From: an uncultured Eubacteriales bacterium
GTDB lineage: Bacteria; Bacillota_A; Clostridia; Christensenellales; Aristaeellaceae
Length of the DNA: 6,654 nt
Assembly (NCBI GenBank): GCA_902766515.1
Contig: CACXEB010000294.1
Location: forward strand, 1 to 6,654
Reading direction: 5' to 3'
Shown: positions 1 to 5,971 of the stretch, piece by piece
Numbering within the stretch: the first letter of the stretch is position 1
Layout: every line of letters begins with the position of its first letter
Program-made: the position numbers and the translations under genes
The notes under the pieces: model-generated
Told to the model about the DNA's origin: nothing
Seen by the model: the letters and a program-made list of their open reading frames with translations, nothing else
The model's database searches: none

Positions 1-70
1 CTGCGCTGCACTGCGGTCGACGTAGCGCCGCTACGCCTCCCTTCGTTCCACTTCGCCGGGACGAAAAATC
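1..70. repeat. Possible dispersed GC-rich intergenic repeat at the left edge
   Basis: No gene is visible here. The stretch contains a perfect dyad, GTAGCG-C-CGCTAC (24-36), followed by a pyrimidine-rich run and CGCCGGGACG. This GC-rich block changes abruptly to ordinary AT-richer leader sequence after about position 70. The look is that of a dispersed intergenic element cut by the window edge, but only one copy is present, so repetition cannot be shown from this window. Confidence 0.25.
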
Positions 71-137
71 CATCATGCATCTGTACATGGTTTAGACGTC
101 AATCAGTATCGCATAACATCAACGGAAAGAGGGATGG

Positions 138-1016
138 ATGAAGATGACATACAGGCAAACAGGGCTTTGCAGGCTGATCGTGCTGGCGCTGACGCTGTGC
201 ATGCTGACAGGCGCCGTTTCCGCCGCGCTGGGCGAATCGGAAACGATGGAGGATCCGGCAGACGCAGCGGCTGAGCGCGCCTATGACGAGGCGATGCTCC
301 GGGGAGAGGCGCAGATCGCCTTTACCAGCGTCGCGACCCTCGGTCAGTATCTTTCGGATCTGATGGTCTACGCCTACGGGGAGATTCCGGCTTCGGAAAC
401 GGACTCCGCCAACGCGGCGGTGCAGCTGGTGGATGAAGTGCTTCGCCGGGCTGACCTGTGCTTCGGTACCGGGGAAGCCGGTGCCGCCGCGGGAAAGCCG
501 GCCGCGTTCGACGAGGCGAAAGCAGCCTGGAAGACCGCCGCTGCGCAGTTCGGCGCGGCAGGGGAGACGTTTGAAGCCGGTCTGCCCCTGGTGGACCAGC
601 GCGTGATCGGTCCGGCGTCCGATGCGTTTGACCGGATCCCTGCCGAGGCGCAGCCGGTCTATCTGGAGACGGCGGAACAGGTATACAGGGCGGTCTGGCA
701 GCTGCTGCGTCCGGCGGTGGCCGCCAGGGCGGGGGAAGCGCTGGAGATCCCGGGCCTCGCGGAGCTCGCCGGAGCTGAGGAGATATCGGACCTCGAGGAT
801 GCCGCCGTGGAGATCCTGGCGGACCTGAAGGATGTCCTGTCCATGCTGTCCGACGGATTCTACGGGGAGCGGTCTGAAGCGCGCGCGCGGGTCGAGCAGG
901 CCGGCGCCCGGCTGAACGCCCTGGAGTCGGAAGTGAAGCTGGTGATCAACGCCCTGGGCATTGATACGGTGACCAGGCTCCTGGATACCGAAGCGGATCC
1001 GGGGACCGCTGACTGA
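138..1016 (+). CDS. Secreted Ala-rich acidic helical protein, unknown function
   Basis: The 292-residue product starts with a clear Sec signal peptide: a short basic region (KMTYRQTGLCR), a hydrophobic core (about residues 13-26, LIVLALTLCMLTGA) and an AXA-like end (VSA/A, cleavage near 29-30). The Cys at 21 is not in a good lipobox, so signal peptidase I export is more likely than lipidation. The mature part is rich in Ala and Glu, has no other predicted membrane segment, and reads as a series of amphipathic helices (for example about 215-275). I recognise no family and see no catalytic motif. An in-frame ATG at 144 has the better spacing (about 10 nt) to the AGAGGG at 128-133; the ATG at 138 is only 4 nt away, so the true start may be 144. 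The gene ends in TGA and faces the acetyltransferase gene tail to tail. A role at the cell surface or in the envelope is inferred only from the signal peptide. Confidence 0.8.
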   Translation: MKMTYRQTGLCRLIVLALTLCMLTGAVSAALGESETMEDPADAAAERAYDEAMLRGEAQIAFTSVATLGQYLSDLMVYAYGEIPASETDSANAAVQLVDEVLRRADLCFGTGEAGAAAGKPAAFDEAKAAWKTAAAQFGAAGETFEAGLPLVDQRVIGPASDAFDRIPAEAQPVYLETAEQVYRAVWQLLRPAVAARAGEALEIPGLAELAGAEEISDLEDAAVEILADLKDVLSMLSDGFYGERSEARARVEQAGARLNALESEVKLVINALGIDTVTRLLDTEADPGTAD

Positions 1017-1020
1017 CCGG

Positions 1021-1047
1021 AAAGACGCCCCTTATCCGGGGGTCTTT
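1021..1047. terminator. Shared hairpin between convergent genes, probable bidirectional terminator
   Basis: AAAGAC (1021-1026) pairs with GTCTTT (1042-1047) and CCCC (1028-1031) with GGGG (1038-1041), leaving one bulged G and a TTATCC loop. The hairpin begins 4 nt after the stop of the secreted-protein gene and contains the TAA stop (1032-1034, read on the minus strand) of the convergent acetyltransferase gene. The T tracts are short on both strands, so termination may be only partial. Confidence 0.55.
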
Positions 1048-1595
1048 GAGGCGCGCCGTGCCGCGGACGCCAGGTATTCCTCCCGCGTCAGCTCCCACTG
1101 GAGGATGCCGCCGACTGTCCCCGTTTCCCGGAAACCGACAGCCCGGTGGATGCGGCACGCGGCCTGGCGGGACGGCTCAAAATCGTTGCGCAGCAGGGGA
1201 ACGCCGTCTGTCCTGAAGGCGCGGTCCAGCAGCAGGCGAAGCCCCTGCAGGCCGTATCCTTTGCCGCGCTCCGGGGCGTAGATCACGATGCCGATATCGC
1301 ACCCGTCCCGACCGGGAACAGCATGATAATTCACATCTCCGACAAAAGCGCCGTCGGCGGTCCGCCTCAGGAAGGCGTAGAACCGCACCGGCGCTTTTCC
1401 GATCCAGTCCTCCTGCAGTGCCTGCCAGCGGGACGCCGGCGCGGGGATGCACCCGTCCGGCGGAAACCACGGCGCGTTATACGCCATCGTCTCCGGATCG
1501 GACATCATCCGCACATAAAACCACCCGTCCTCCGGCCGGGGAATCCAGAGCTGCAGGGAAGCGGGGGAAAAACGGTCCTGTTGAAGGTGATCCAT
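1032..1595 (-). CDS. GNAT-family N-acetyltransferase (RimJ/RimL-like)
   Basis: The 187-residue protein has the GNAT fold signature. A beta strand (DIGIVIYAPE, 100-109) leads into the acetyl-CoA pyrophosphate loop ERGKGYG (109-115, the R/Q-x-x-G-x-G/A motif). This is followed by helix LQGLRLLLDRAF, then a strand and an N-x-x-x-x-x-x-A motif ending in HRAVGF (150-155), typical of the RimJ/RimL type that ends in RxxxKxGF. The family transfers acetyl from acetyl-CoA to an amine of a protein, metabolite or antibiotic; the substrate cannot be read from the sequence. The ATG at 1595 is supported by GGAGG at 1604-1608, 8 nt upstream. The gene is monocistronic and convergent with the secreted-protein gene; its stop codon lies inside the shared terminator hairpin. 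The long overlapping open frames on the other strand are high-GC shadows. Confidence 0.88.
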   Translation of the reverse strand: MDHLQQDRFSPASLQLWIPRPEDGWFYVRMMSDPETMAYNAPWFPPDGCIPAPASRWQALQEDWIGKAPVRFYAFLRRTADGAFVGDVNYHAVPGRDGCDIGIVIYAPERGKGYGLQGLRLLLDRAFRTDGVPLLRNDFEPSRQAACRIHRAVGFRETGTVGGILQWELTREEYLASAARRASKTPG

Positions 1596-1797
1596 GGATG
1601 TATCCTCCGTTGGAAGCGGTTGAGAAGCAAGTACAGGAAGCCGCCGGGGCCGCTGATATGGCAGGCGGTTCAGGACATGAATGCAGGATCCGTCAATGAT
1701 GGCAGGAGTTTGTGTAACCTTTCACCGGCTGCCGGATATTACTGTCAGGAAGGCGCAGTGACACAGTGCTTTCCGACAGGAAGGGAGAAGATTATGT

Positions 1798-1959
1798 ATG
1801 TCCGAAGCAGTATTGGAATTCGTGATAGAATTTATTGGCGCCATCTTCGAAGGTATTTCGGATATGAGAAAGGCTGCCGATAAAAAACAGCAGCTTGATG
1901 ACAAGCGCCATGCGGAACGGACGCAAAATCCCGGCCGCATTTTCAAGGACAGGGGCTGA
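1798..1959 (+). CDS. Small protein (53 aa) with hydrophobic amphipathic N-terminal half
   Basis: This short frame starts MSEAVLEFVIEFIGAIFEG, continues ISDMRKAADKKQQLDDKR and ends in IFKDRG. The first 20 residues form a hydrophobic helix with acidic residues spaced 3-4 apart (E3, E7, E11, E18), and the rest is charged and helical. That pattern suggests a small membrane-associated or peptide-like protein, which is an inference. A strong ribosome binding site, AGGAAGGGAG (1778-1787), lies about 10 nt before the ATG. A second ATG at 1794 is in another frame. The opposite-strand frames here lack comparable signals. No family is recognised. It stands alone between the divergently oriented acetyltransferase gene and the REP-like repeats, and no clear promoter is seen upstream. 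Confidence 0.55.
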   Translation: MSEAVLEFVIEFIGAIFEGISDMRKAADKKQQLDDKRHAERTQNPGRIFKDRG

Positions 1960-2005
1960 CCGGCTTACCTGCCGCTGCCCCACTGTGTTCATCTGCTACA
2001 GAACA

Positions 2006-2047
2006 GATCCTTCGCTATCCGCTGCGCGGATGCTCAGGATGACAGTG
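2006..2047 (-). repeat. REP-like hairpin unit, copy 1 (inverted relative to copy 2)
   Basis: Read on the minus strand, this copy runs CTGTCATCCTGAGC, then ATCCGC-GCA-GCGGAT (6-bp stem, 3-base loop), then AGCGAAGGATC. ATCC and GGAT at its two ends can pair to form an outer stem around the inner stem. A 26-nt core is identical to copy 2 at 2266-2309 in the opposite orientation. The TGTCATCCTGAGC...GAAGGATC edge resembles dispersed intergenic repeats I know from clostridial genomes; that resemblance is from memory. Confidence 0.75.
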
Positions 2048-2152
2048 ATTGTTGGGTTCGGTAATGTTTGTTGTTGCAGGTGTTTAGTATGTCCGCGGAC
2101 TGTCGCGTTTCAGTTGCGATTCATGCTTGCCGGCACGTTGTCGGTGACCTTT

Positions 2153-2185
2153 GTCAACCTGTTGACCACGCCACCGGTTGACCGG
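2153..2185. promoter_or_regulatory. Two adjacent dyads built from GTTGACC half-sites
   Basis: GTCAAC-CT-GTTGAC (2153-2166) and CCGGT-TG-ACCGG (2174-2185) are perfect short inverted repeats 7 nt apart. GTTGACC occurs at 2161-2167 and again at 2177-2183. The arrangement could be a protein-binding site inside the hairpin-bracketed element. No adjacent promoter or gene supports a specific role. Confidence 0.25.
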
Positions 2186-2265
2186 CCTCCATTCCGGACC
2201 GCGCAGTTCTCTCCGCGCTTGCCGACTGACACCAACACACAACAATTAACTATAAAGCCAACCCC

Positions 2266-2309
2266 CACCTGTCATGTTGAGCATCCGCGCAGCGGATAGC
2301 GAAACATCC
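2266..2309 (+). repeat. REP-like hairpin unit, copy 2
   Basis: This copy runs CTGTCATGTTGAGC, then ATCCGC-GCA-GCGGAT, then AGCGAAACATC. Its outer arms are ATGT and ACAT, where copy 1 has ATCC and GGAT, so the two-base changes on each arm keep both outer stems paired. With copy 1 it forms an inverted pair about 304 bp across, comparable to a BIME or a small non-autonomous element. Confidence 0.75.
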
Positions 2310-2359
2310 AATCAGCGGGAAAGTCTACAGACAACAGAAGCATTCACAAGCACACCACG

Positions 2360-2376
2360 GGCTGATACAATCAGCC
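2360..2376. repeat. Perfect 7-bp hairpin
   Basis: GGCTGAT-ACA-ATCAGCC is a perfect inverted repeat with a 3-base loop. No T run follows on either strand, so it is not a standard intrinsic terminator. It lies about 130 nt past the stop of the minus-strand operon and could stabilise a transcript 3' end. Confidence 0.35.
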
Positions 2377-2410
2377 GACTGCCGCTTGCGGACTGCCCAC
2401 GCGCTGTCTC

Positions 2411-2439
2411 AAAAACCGGAATGTCTTCAACTGTCCGGT
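2411..2439 (-). terminator. Candidate intrinsic terminator of the ligase/GNAT operon
   Basis: On the minus strand ACCGGA (2439-2434) pairs with TCCGGT (2420-2415) across a 13-nt loop, and TTTT follows directly. It lies 66 nt past the stop codon of the LSm-GNAT gene, a sensible position. The stem is only 6 bp and the loop large, so strength is uncertain. Confidence 0.45.
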
Positions 2440-2504
2440 GATTGAATGCCTCCATATGCCGGATATCCGTCTTATCCATCCTCCCCGCGTCAGCCGCCCC
2501 TGCC

Positions 2505-3128
2505 TCACAGTTCCTTCTCCATCCTGACGCAGCGGAAGGTATCTCCGTCCACGGCTTCACCGCAGACCTCGTAGAGCATCTGCCGGTAGAACGCGACCTT
2601 GTTTTCGCGGCTCTCGACGACGGTCTTCTCATAGTGAAGCTCCTCCGCCCAGGCCTCGCACGCGCTGACGACCATCGTCCCGATCCCCTGGCGCCTGTAC
2701 TCGGGCAGGACGACCACCCTGCCGATCATCATCCGCCGGTCGTCCAGCGGGTACATCCGCGCGGTGGCGATCGGGAAGTCATCGTCTGTCACCACGATAT
2801 ACTTCGTGTCCGGACCGTCATGCGCGTCAAACTCCTGCCGGAGCGTGATGTGGTGCTTCTTGGCCATGGCCTGGATGCGGACGTAGTAAGCGCCGGCCTG
2901 CTGCCATGTCTCCGTGGCGCGGAGGATGGCAAAGCCGGTCAGCTCCCGGATTTCGGCGATGTCAGACTCGAAAAGCTGGAAGCTGTGCAGCCGGATGCTT
3001 TCCTCCTGCCGGTTGAACTCATGGAGGCCGTAGTCCGGGGGAAAGGACACCGCCACCCCCGTGAACGCGCGCCCGCCCCGGTCGATGACGCGGACGATCC
3101 TGCCGTCGTACCCGGAAAGCCCGTTCAC
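2505..3128 (-). CDS. LSm-like domain fused to a GNAT N-acetyltransferase
   Basis: The 207-residue protein has two parts. Residues about 4-62 (YDGRIVRVIDRGGRAFTGVA, then EFNRQEESIRL and LFESDIAEI) look like the small beta-barrel LSm-like domain seen in short clostridial proteins. Residues about 66-207 are a GNAT domain with the strand MIGRVVVLPEY, the acetyl-CoA loop RRQGIG (145-150), a following helix, and AFYRQMLYEVCG, where Tyr181 is the usual general-acid position. The segment AGAYYVRIQAMA/LRQEFDAHD is typical of a clostridial ElaA-like GNAT group. Substrate is unknown; the LSm part may bind a partner or nucleic acid (inference). The start is GTG at 3126-3128, overlapping the previous gene's stop as GTGA. 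No separate strong ribosome binding site is needed if translation is coupled. It is the last gene of the operon. Confidence 0.85.
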   Translation of the reverse strand: MNGLSGYDGRIVRVIDRGGRAFTGVAVSFPPDYGLHEFNRQEESIRLHSFQLFESDIAEIRELTGFAILRATETWQQAGAYYVRIQAMAKKHHITLRQEFDAHDGPDTKYIVVTDDDFPIATARMYPLDDRRMMIGRVVVLPEYRRQGIGTMVVSACEAWAEELHYEKTVVESRENKVAFYRQMLYEVCGEAVDGDTFRCVRMEKEL

Positions 3129-3652
3129 GCCCCCGCCTCCCGCAGCCCCGGCAGCTGCCCGTCGATCCGGCGCAGCAGGTCTTCAGAGAGCTTCGGCCGC
3201 AGCCGGCTGAGCACGTCCATGAAGGTCATCCGGTCGAGGGTGTTCGCTTCGGGGGAAAGGCGGAGGATCCCCTCGACGATCCGCGTGACCGTCTCCTCCG
3301 GGAAATCGAAATCGCAGGTGACCAGGGGGCGGATGGCGACGGCCATCACATCGTCGCTGCCCGAAAGGATCAGGTCCTGCAGGATCTCCGCGTGGTGCGG
3401 ATTGGCGCCGTCCCGCAGGCAGCACACGATCCTCTCAAGCACGGGCACGGGCGCGGACGGGAGCAGCGCTTTCAGCTCAGCCCAGTCTTGGTCGTCAAAC
3501 TGTCTGAGGCGCTCGTCGCCGACGGAGGTGGCGACGTACTCATACCACGTGAACTCGTCGCAGGCGCGGCACAGCGCCATGAAGCTCTCCGCCGGCGTGC
3601 GCTCCGGATGCGTGCCGCTGTCGCCGCGGTCACGGTCGCTTTTCTGACTCAT
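3125..3652 (-). CDS. Unknown helical protein, possibly HEAT-like
   Basis: The 175-residue product has a charged, disordered-looking N-terminus (residues 1-18, MSQKSDRDRGDSG...) followed by an all-helical body. Helix pairs such as WAELKALLPSAPVPVLERIV, NPHHAEILQDLILSG and SDDVMAVAIRPLVT suggest short HEAT-like repeats; this is a pattern judgement, not a motif match. It has no catalytic motif, signal peptide or membrane segment, so it is probably a cytoplasmic scaffold or partner protein. The ATG overlaps the stop of the ligase gene as ATGA, and AAAGGAG lies 7 nt upstream inside that gene. Its own stop overlaps the next start as GTGA. Such tight packing argues that it works with, or is dosed with, the LSm-GNAT protein. 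Confidence 0.75.
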   Translation of the reverse strand: MSQKSDRDRGDSGTHPERTPAESFMALCRACDEFTWYEYVATSVGDERLRQFDDQDWAELKALLPSAPVPVLERIVCCLRDGANPHHAEILQDLILSGSDDVMAVAIRPLVTCDFDFPEETVTRIVEGILRLSPEANTLDRMTFMDVLSRLRPKLSEDLLRRIDGQLPGLREAGA

Positions 3653-4980
3653 ACTGTGTCTCCTTTGTATATATGCTTGAATTTCCCGCTGACCGGATGG
3701 GCCTGCGGGGGTTGGTCGGACAGCGTGATCTCCAGGCCGGTGATCCCCTTTTCGAGCAGGAAGGCGCGCAGCGCGCGGTCGGCTTCTTCAAACGCGGCTT
3801 CCCGCCGGTCGCTGACCAGCCGCAGCTCCAGCCGCGCCGGTCCTGTCTGGACCAGCTGGAACCGCCGGATGGACCGGACCTCTTCCAGCAGCTTGTACAG
3901 GGACATCGGGGCGACGCTGACGCCGTTTTCAAACACGAGCGTATCGTCCGTACGGCCTTCGATCTCGAGCCACAGGGAATTCCTGCCGCACCTGCACGGT
4001 TCGCGGTGCACGATGATCCGGTCGGTCAGCTCATAGCGGATGAAGGGCTGGATGCGGTTTGCGAGGTTGGTGATCAGCACCCTGTCGGAGAGCGTGCCGG
4101 GGGCGGCGGGCTGGTACCGCTCGTCCACCGGCTCCACGATCACCCAGTCCTCGTTGATGTGCAGGTGGCCTTCGGCGCACTCGCAGGCGATCTCGCCGCC
4201 CTCCGTGCAGGAATAATGGGTCTGCACATGGCAGCCGAAGCGGTCCGACAGCTTCTTCCGGACGGCGTCCGTCAGCAACTCGCCGCCGGTGATCACCACG
4301 TCGGGGCGGATCGTCAGCCCGTCGCAGTCGGCCAGCAGCGCGAGGTTGGAGGGATACCCGCTGAGCATCGAGGGCTGGAAATCGTTGAGCGCGCGGACGA
4401 TCTCCGCTTCCGGCGCGTTGACGTCCACGGTGATCTTGGTTCGGCGTCCGGGCATTTTCAGCTGGAGATAGCGCGACATGCCGCAGGCGAGGTAAAACCC
4501 GTTATCGGCGAAGACGCCGGCCGTCCGCTTGCCGTGGCGCATGAAGGCCCGGAAATCCTCACGCCGCGCGAACGTCCGCAGGGCAGCGATGGCCGAGGAC
4601 ACGTCGACGCACGCCTTGTCATACAGCACGACCGCCGGATGTCCCGTCGAGCCGGAGGTCCTGAACACCAGGTATTTTCCGTCGAGCATCCGTCCGACGT
4701 TGTCCAGGTCCGCGCAGAACGCGTCGACCGCTTTCATGGTGACCCGCGGGTCGGTCACCACGCGGTCAAAGTGCGCCATCAGCGTGGGTTTGCTGACCGG
4801 CGGCAGGTCCGCCAGCCGGAAGTCCCCGCCGACATGACCGTACAGCTCCTGATAGAACGGGCTGTTGTTCCGCGCGTAACCGACCAGCCGCTTCAGCCGC
4901 TCCCGCTGCACCCGTTCCAGCTGCTCCCGCGAAAGCCTGCCGCCCCGGTGGGTTTGGATCATGGCATGGATCAGACTCAT
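3649..4980 (-). CDS. Phenylacetate-CoA ligase-like (PaaK/CapK) adenylate-forming enzyme
   Basis: The 443-residue length fits the PaaK/CapK/coenzyme F390 synthetase group of the acyl-adenylate superfamily. Visible core motifs in order are the P-loop RTSGSTGHP (107-115), YSCTEGGE (256-263), YELTD (316-320, the ATP-ribose Asp), EGRTDD (341-346, hinge region) and the C-terminal SGKFKHIYK with the likely catalytic Lys (433 or 435). A CRCGR pair (329-333) is common in this subgroup. The enzyme should activate a carboxylic acid with ATP and pass it to CoA or another acceptor; the acid is not identifiable, and no phenylacetate pathway genes are nearby, so the symbol paaK is not justified. The ATG at 4980 has GGAAAGGAG 6 nt upstream, and part of that site lies in a 20-bp repeat. 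A weak minus-strand promoter (TTGTAT-N17-TAAAAA, about 5119-5080) is possible. It is the first gene of a three-gene coupled operon. Confidence 0.88.
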   Translation of the reverse strand: MSLIHAMIQTHRGGRLSREQLERVQRERLKRLVGYARNNSPFYQELYGHVGGDFRLADLPPVSKPTLMAHFDRVVTDPRVTMKAVDAFCADLDNVGRMLDGKYLVFRTSGSTGHPAVVLYDKACVDVSSAIAALRTFARREDFRAFMRHGKRTAGVFADNGFYLACGMSRYLQLKMPGRRTKITVDVNAPEAEIVRALNDFQPSMLSGYPSNLALLADCDGLTIRPDVVITGGELLTDAVRKKLSDRFGCHVQTHYSCTEGGEIACECAEGHLHINEDWVIVEPVDERYQPAAPGTLSDRVLITNLANRIQPFIRYELTDRIIVHREPCRCGRNSLWLEIEGRTDDTLVFENGVSVAPMSLYKLLEEVRSIRRFQLVQTGPARLELRLVSDRREAAFEEADRALRAFLLEKGITGLEITLSDQPPQAHPVSGKFKHIYKGDTV

Positions 4981-4990
4981 GGTGGGCTCC

Positions 4991-5010
4991 TTTCCGGTCG
5001 TCGGATGGAT
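4991..5010 (+). repeat. 20-bp direct repeat, copy 1
   Basis: TTTCCGGTCGTCGGATGGAT occurs here and again, identically and in the same orientation, at 5952-5971. This copy lies directly upstream of the ligase gene and overlaps part of its ribosome binding site (GGAAA on the minus strand). The flanking bases differ between the copies, so identity stops exactly at 20 bp. Confidence 0.9.
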
Positions 5011-5073
5011 GCCCGCTTATCTGTGGCGTGGGCATGAGACCGGTTCGACATCGATAGTTTTTTTGCGGGGGGA

Positions 5074-5102
5074 TTGATTTTTATCTGCGATTAGCATATA
5101 AT
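5074..5102 (+). promoter_or_regulatory. Near-consensus sigma70-type promoter antisense to the DUF3800 gene
   Basis: TTGATT (5074-5079), a spacer of exactly 17 nt and TATAAT (5097-5102, a perfect -10) predict a transcript starting near 5109. It would read rightward through the 3' part of the minus-strand DUF3800 gene. The only frame right after it is a 28-codon ORF (5128-5214) with no convincing product. It may be the orphaned promoter of a lost gene or may drive an antisense RNA. Confidence 0.6.
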
Positions 5103-5156
5103 ACAAGTGAAAGAATTCCGCCGGAGAATGCGAGGGTTTTTTAACCAGCATGCCTG

Positions 5157-5912
5157 TCATGTGGTAGTCGCACCGGGGATTCTTTCTTTTATTGCACATA
5201 TTCTGTGTTCATGAAGTTCATCCCAATCAGGGCGCATATCATTTATGAAGTACTTGATGCCAAAGGTATCTATACGGCCTTTCTTACTGTATATATGTTT
5301 CGATAATACAGACATATAACAGGGAGTACAAAACCCCCATCCATTGATCTCATATGCGAGAAACGTTGATGTAGCGCATACATCTGCGAGCTGTAATAAG
5401 TCCCAGGTTGCTGCGGTTTTGGCTGAAATCTTATCAAACAAATCTGCATCGATGCCATTCGCCCGGAATGGAAGAAGTTTTGTCTGAATATACTCAATCT
5501 ATTCCCCGTCCAGGGATGTTGAACGGGCTGAAAGAACGATGTCTGCTGTTTTGCTGTTGTCTCTTAAGAACCACGAAGCACGTTGAAGCAGATACTTGCA
5601 AACATAATTATACGCAATCATAGGGTCCGGTATTTTGGATACATCGAATTTTGATGTATCCACTATGATATTCATATAGGTAAAAGGCATACTGGCAAGC
5701 TCACGGACAATGACTGCACGTTTCATGAAATCTGCTGTTTTACGCAGATGAATCTCATGTATGTTCAGTTTACTCTTTATCGCTGTCATTCTTGTGCGGA
5801 TTTCTGGTTCATCTTTTTTATCAACAATTACCGCAGTGAGAACAAACCACTTTGTGCCTCTTTTGATTCCAAGATCCCCAGCCTCGTCAATATAGACTGT
5901 ACAATCTGACAT
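5157..5912 (-). pseudogene. DUF3800-type gene interrupted by an in-frame TAG
   Basis: Codons 1-137 and 139-251 lie in the same frame and are separated only by TAG at 5499-5501 (codon 138). The N-terminal part begins MSDCTVYIDEAGDLG with the acidic D-E-x-G-D motif (D9, E10, D13) usual for DUF3800, and has IHEIHLRK at 51-58 and DIVLSAR near 124-130. The part after the stop contains IEYIQTKLLPFRANG and the conserved LLQLADV (172-178), so the whole 251-residue family length is preserved. DUF3800 proteins are often found near defence or mobile genes and have a proposed nuclease-like fold; function is not well established. A ribosome binding site AAGGAGG (5924-5930) lies 11 nt before the ATG. The gene is more AT-rich than its neighbours, suggesting transfer. 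A recent nonsense mutation is the simplest reading; readthrough or sequence error is possible. Confidence 0.8.
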
Positions 5913-5951
5913 CGCAGTATCGTCCTCCTTTATAAGCTGCTGCAGGCGTTA

Positions 5952-5971
5952 TTTCCGGTCGTCGGATGGAT
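5952..5971 (+). repeat. 20-bp direct repeat, copy 2
   Basis: This is identical to 4991-5010 in the same orientation. The two copies bracket 941 bp carrying the DUF3800 gene and the antisense promoter. This copy lies 39 nt upstream of the DUF3800 start codon, inside the regulator-like remnant frame. Confidence 0.9.

Larger units (their letters stand above)
1960..2504. other. 545-base intergenic region without a convincing gene
   Basis: This stretch holds two inverted REP-like hairpin units, two adjacent small dyads between them, a 7-bp hairpin and the terminator candidate of the minus-strand operon, each listed separately. The open frames in it have no usable ribosome binding site or recognisable protein. 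I see no transposase remnant. Confidence 0.6.

Noticed and set aside
1146..1883. Plus-strand open frame of 245 codons
   Set aside because: Most of it is antisense to the GNAT gene, and its end overlaps the better supported small gene at 1798 in another frame.
2312..2479. Minus-strand frame of 55 codons (MDKTDIRHMEAF...) just after the operon
   Set aside because: The GGGGAGG directly abuts the ATG with no spacing, the frame runs through the terminator candidate, and no family is recognised.
2442..3647. Plus-strand open frame of 401 codons
   Set aside because: It covers the LSm-GNAT and helical-protein genes in antisense and has no recognisable protein or ribosome binding site.
3673..5037. 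Long plus-strand open frame (454 codons)
   Set aside because: It is the antisense shadow of the ligase gene, which has clear adenylation motifs, a good ribosome binding site and operon overlaps; the shadow has low-complexity Arg/Gly/Asp-rich sequence.
5017..5199. Minus-strand frame of 60 codons downstream of the DUF3800 gene
   Set aside because: It overlaps the DUF3800 3' end in another frame and has no ribosome binding site or familiar motif.
5128..5214. 28-codon plus-strand frame after the antisense promoter
   Set aside because: The possible GGAG lies only 2 nt before the ATG, and the peptide overlaps the end of the DUF3800 gene without any known similarity.
5499..5501. Genome-wide amber reassignment as explanation of the internal TAG
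   Set aside because: Only one TAG in a single transferred-looking gene is seen, which is far too little evidence; a nonsense mutation explains it more simply.
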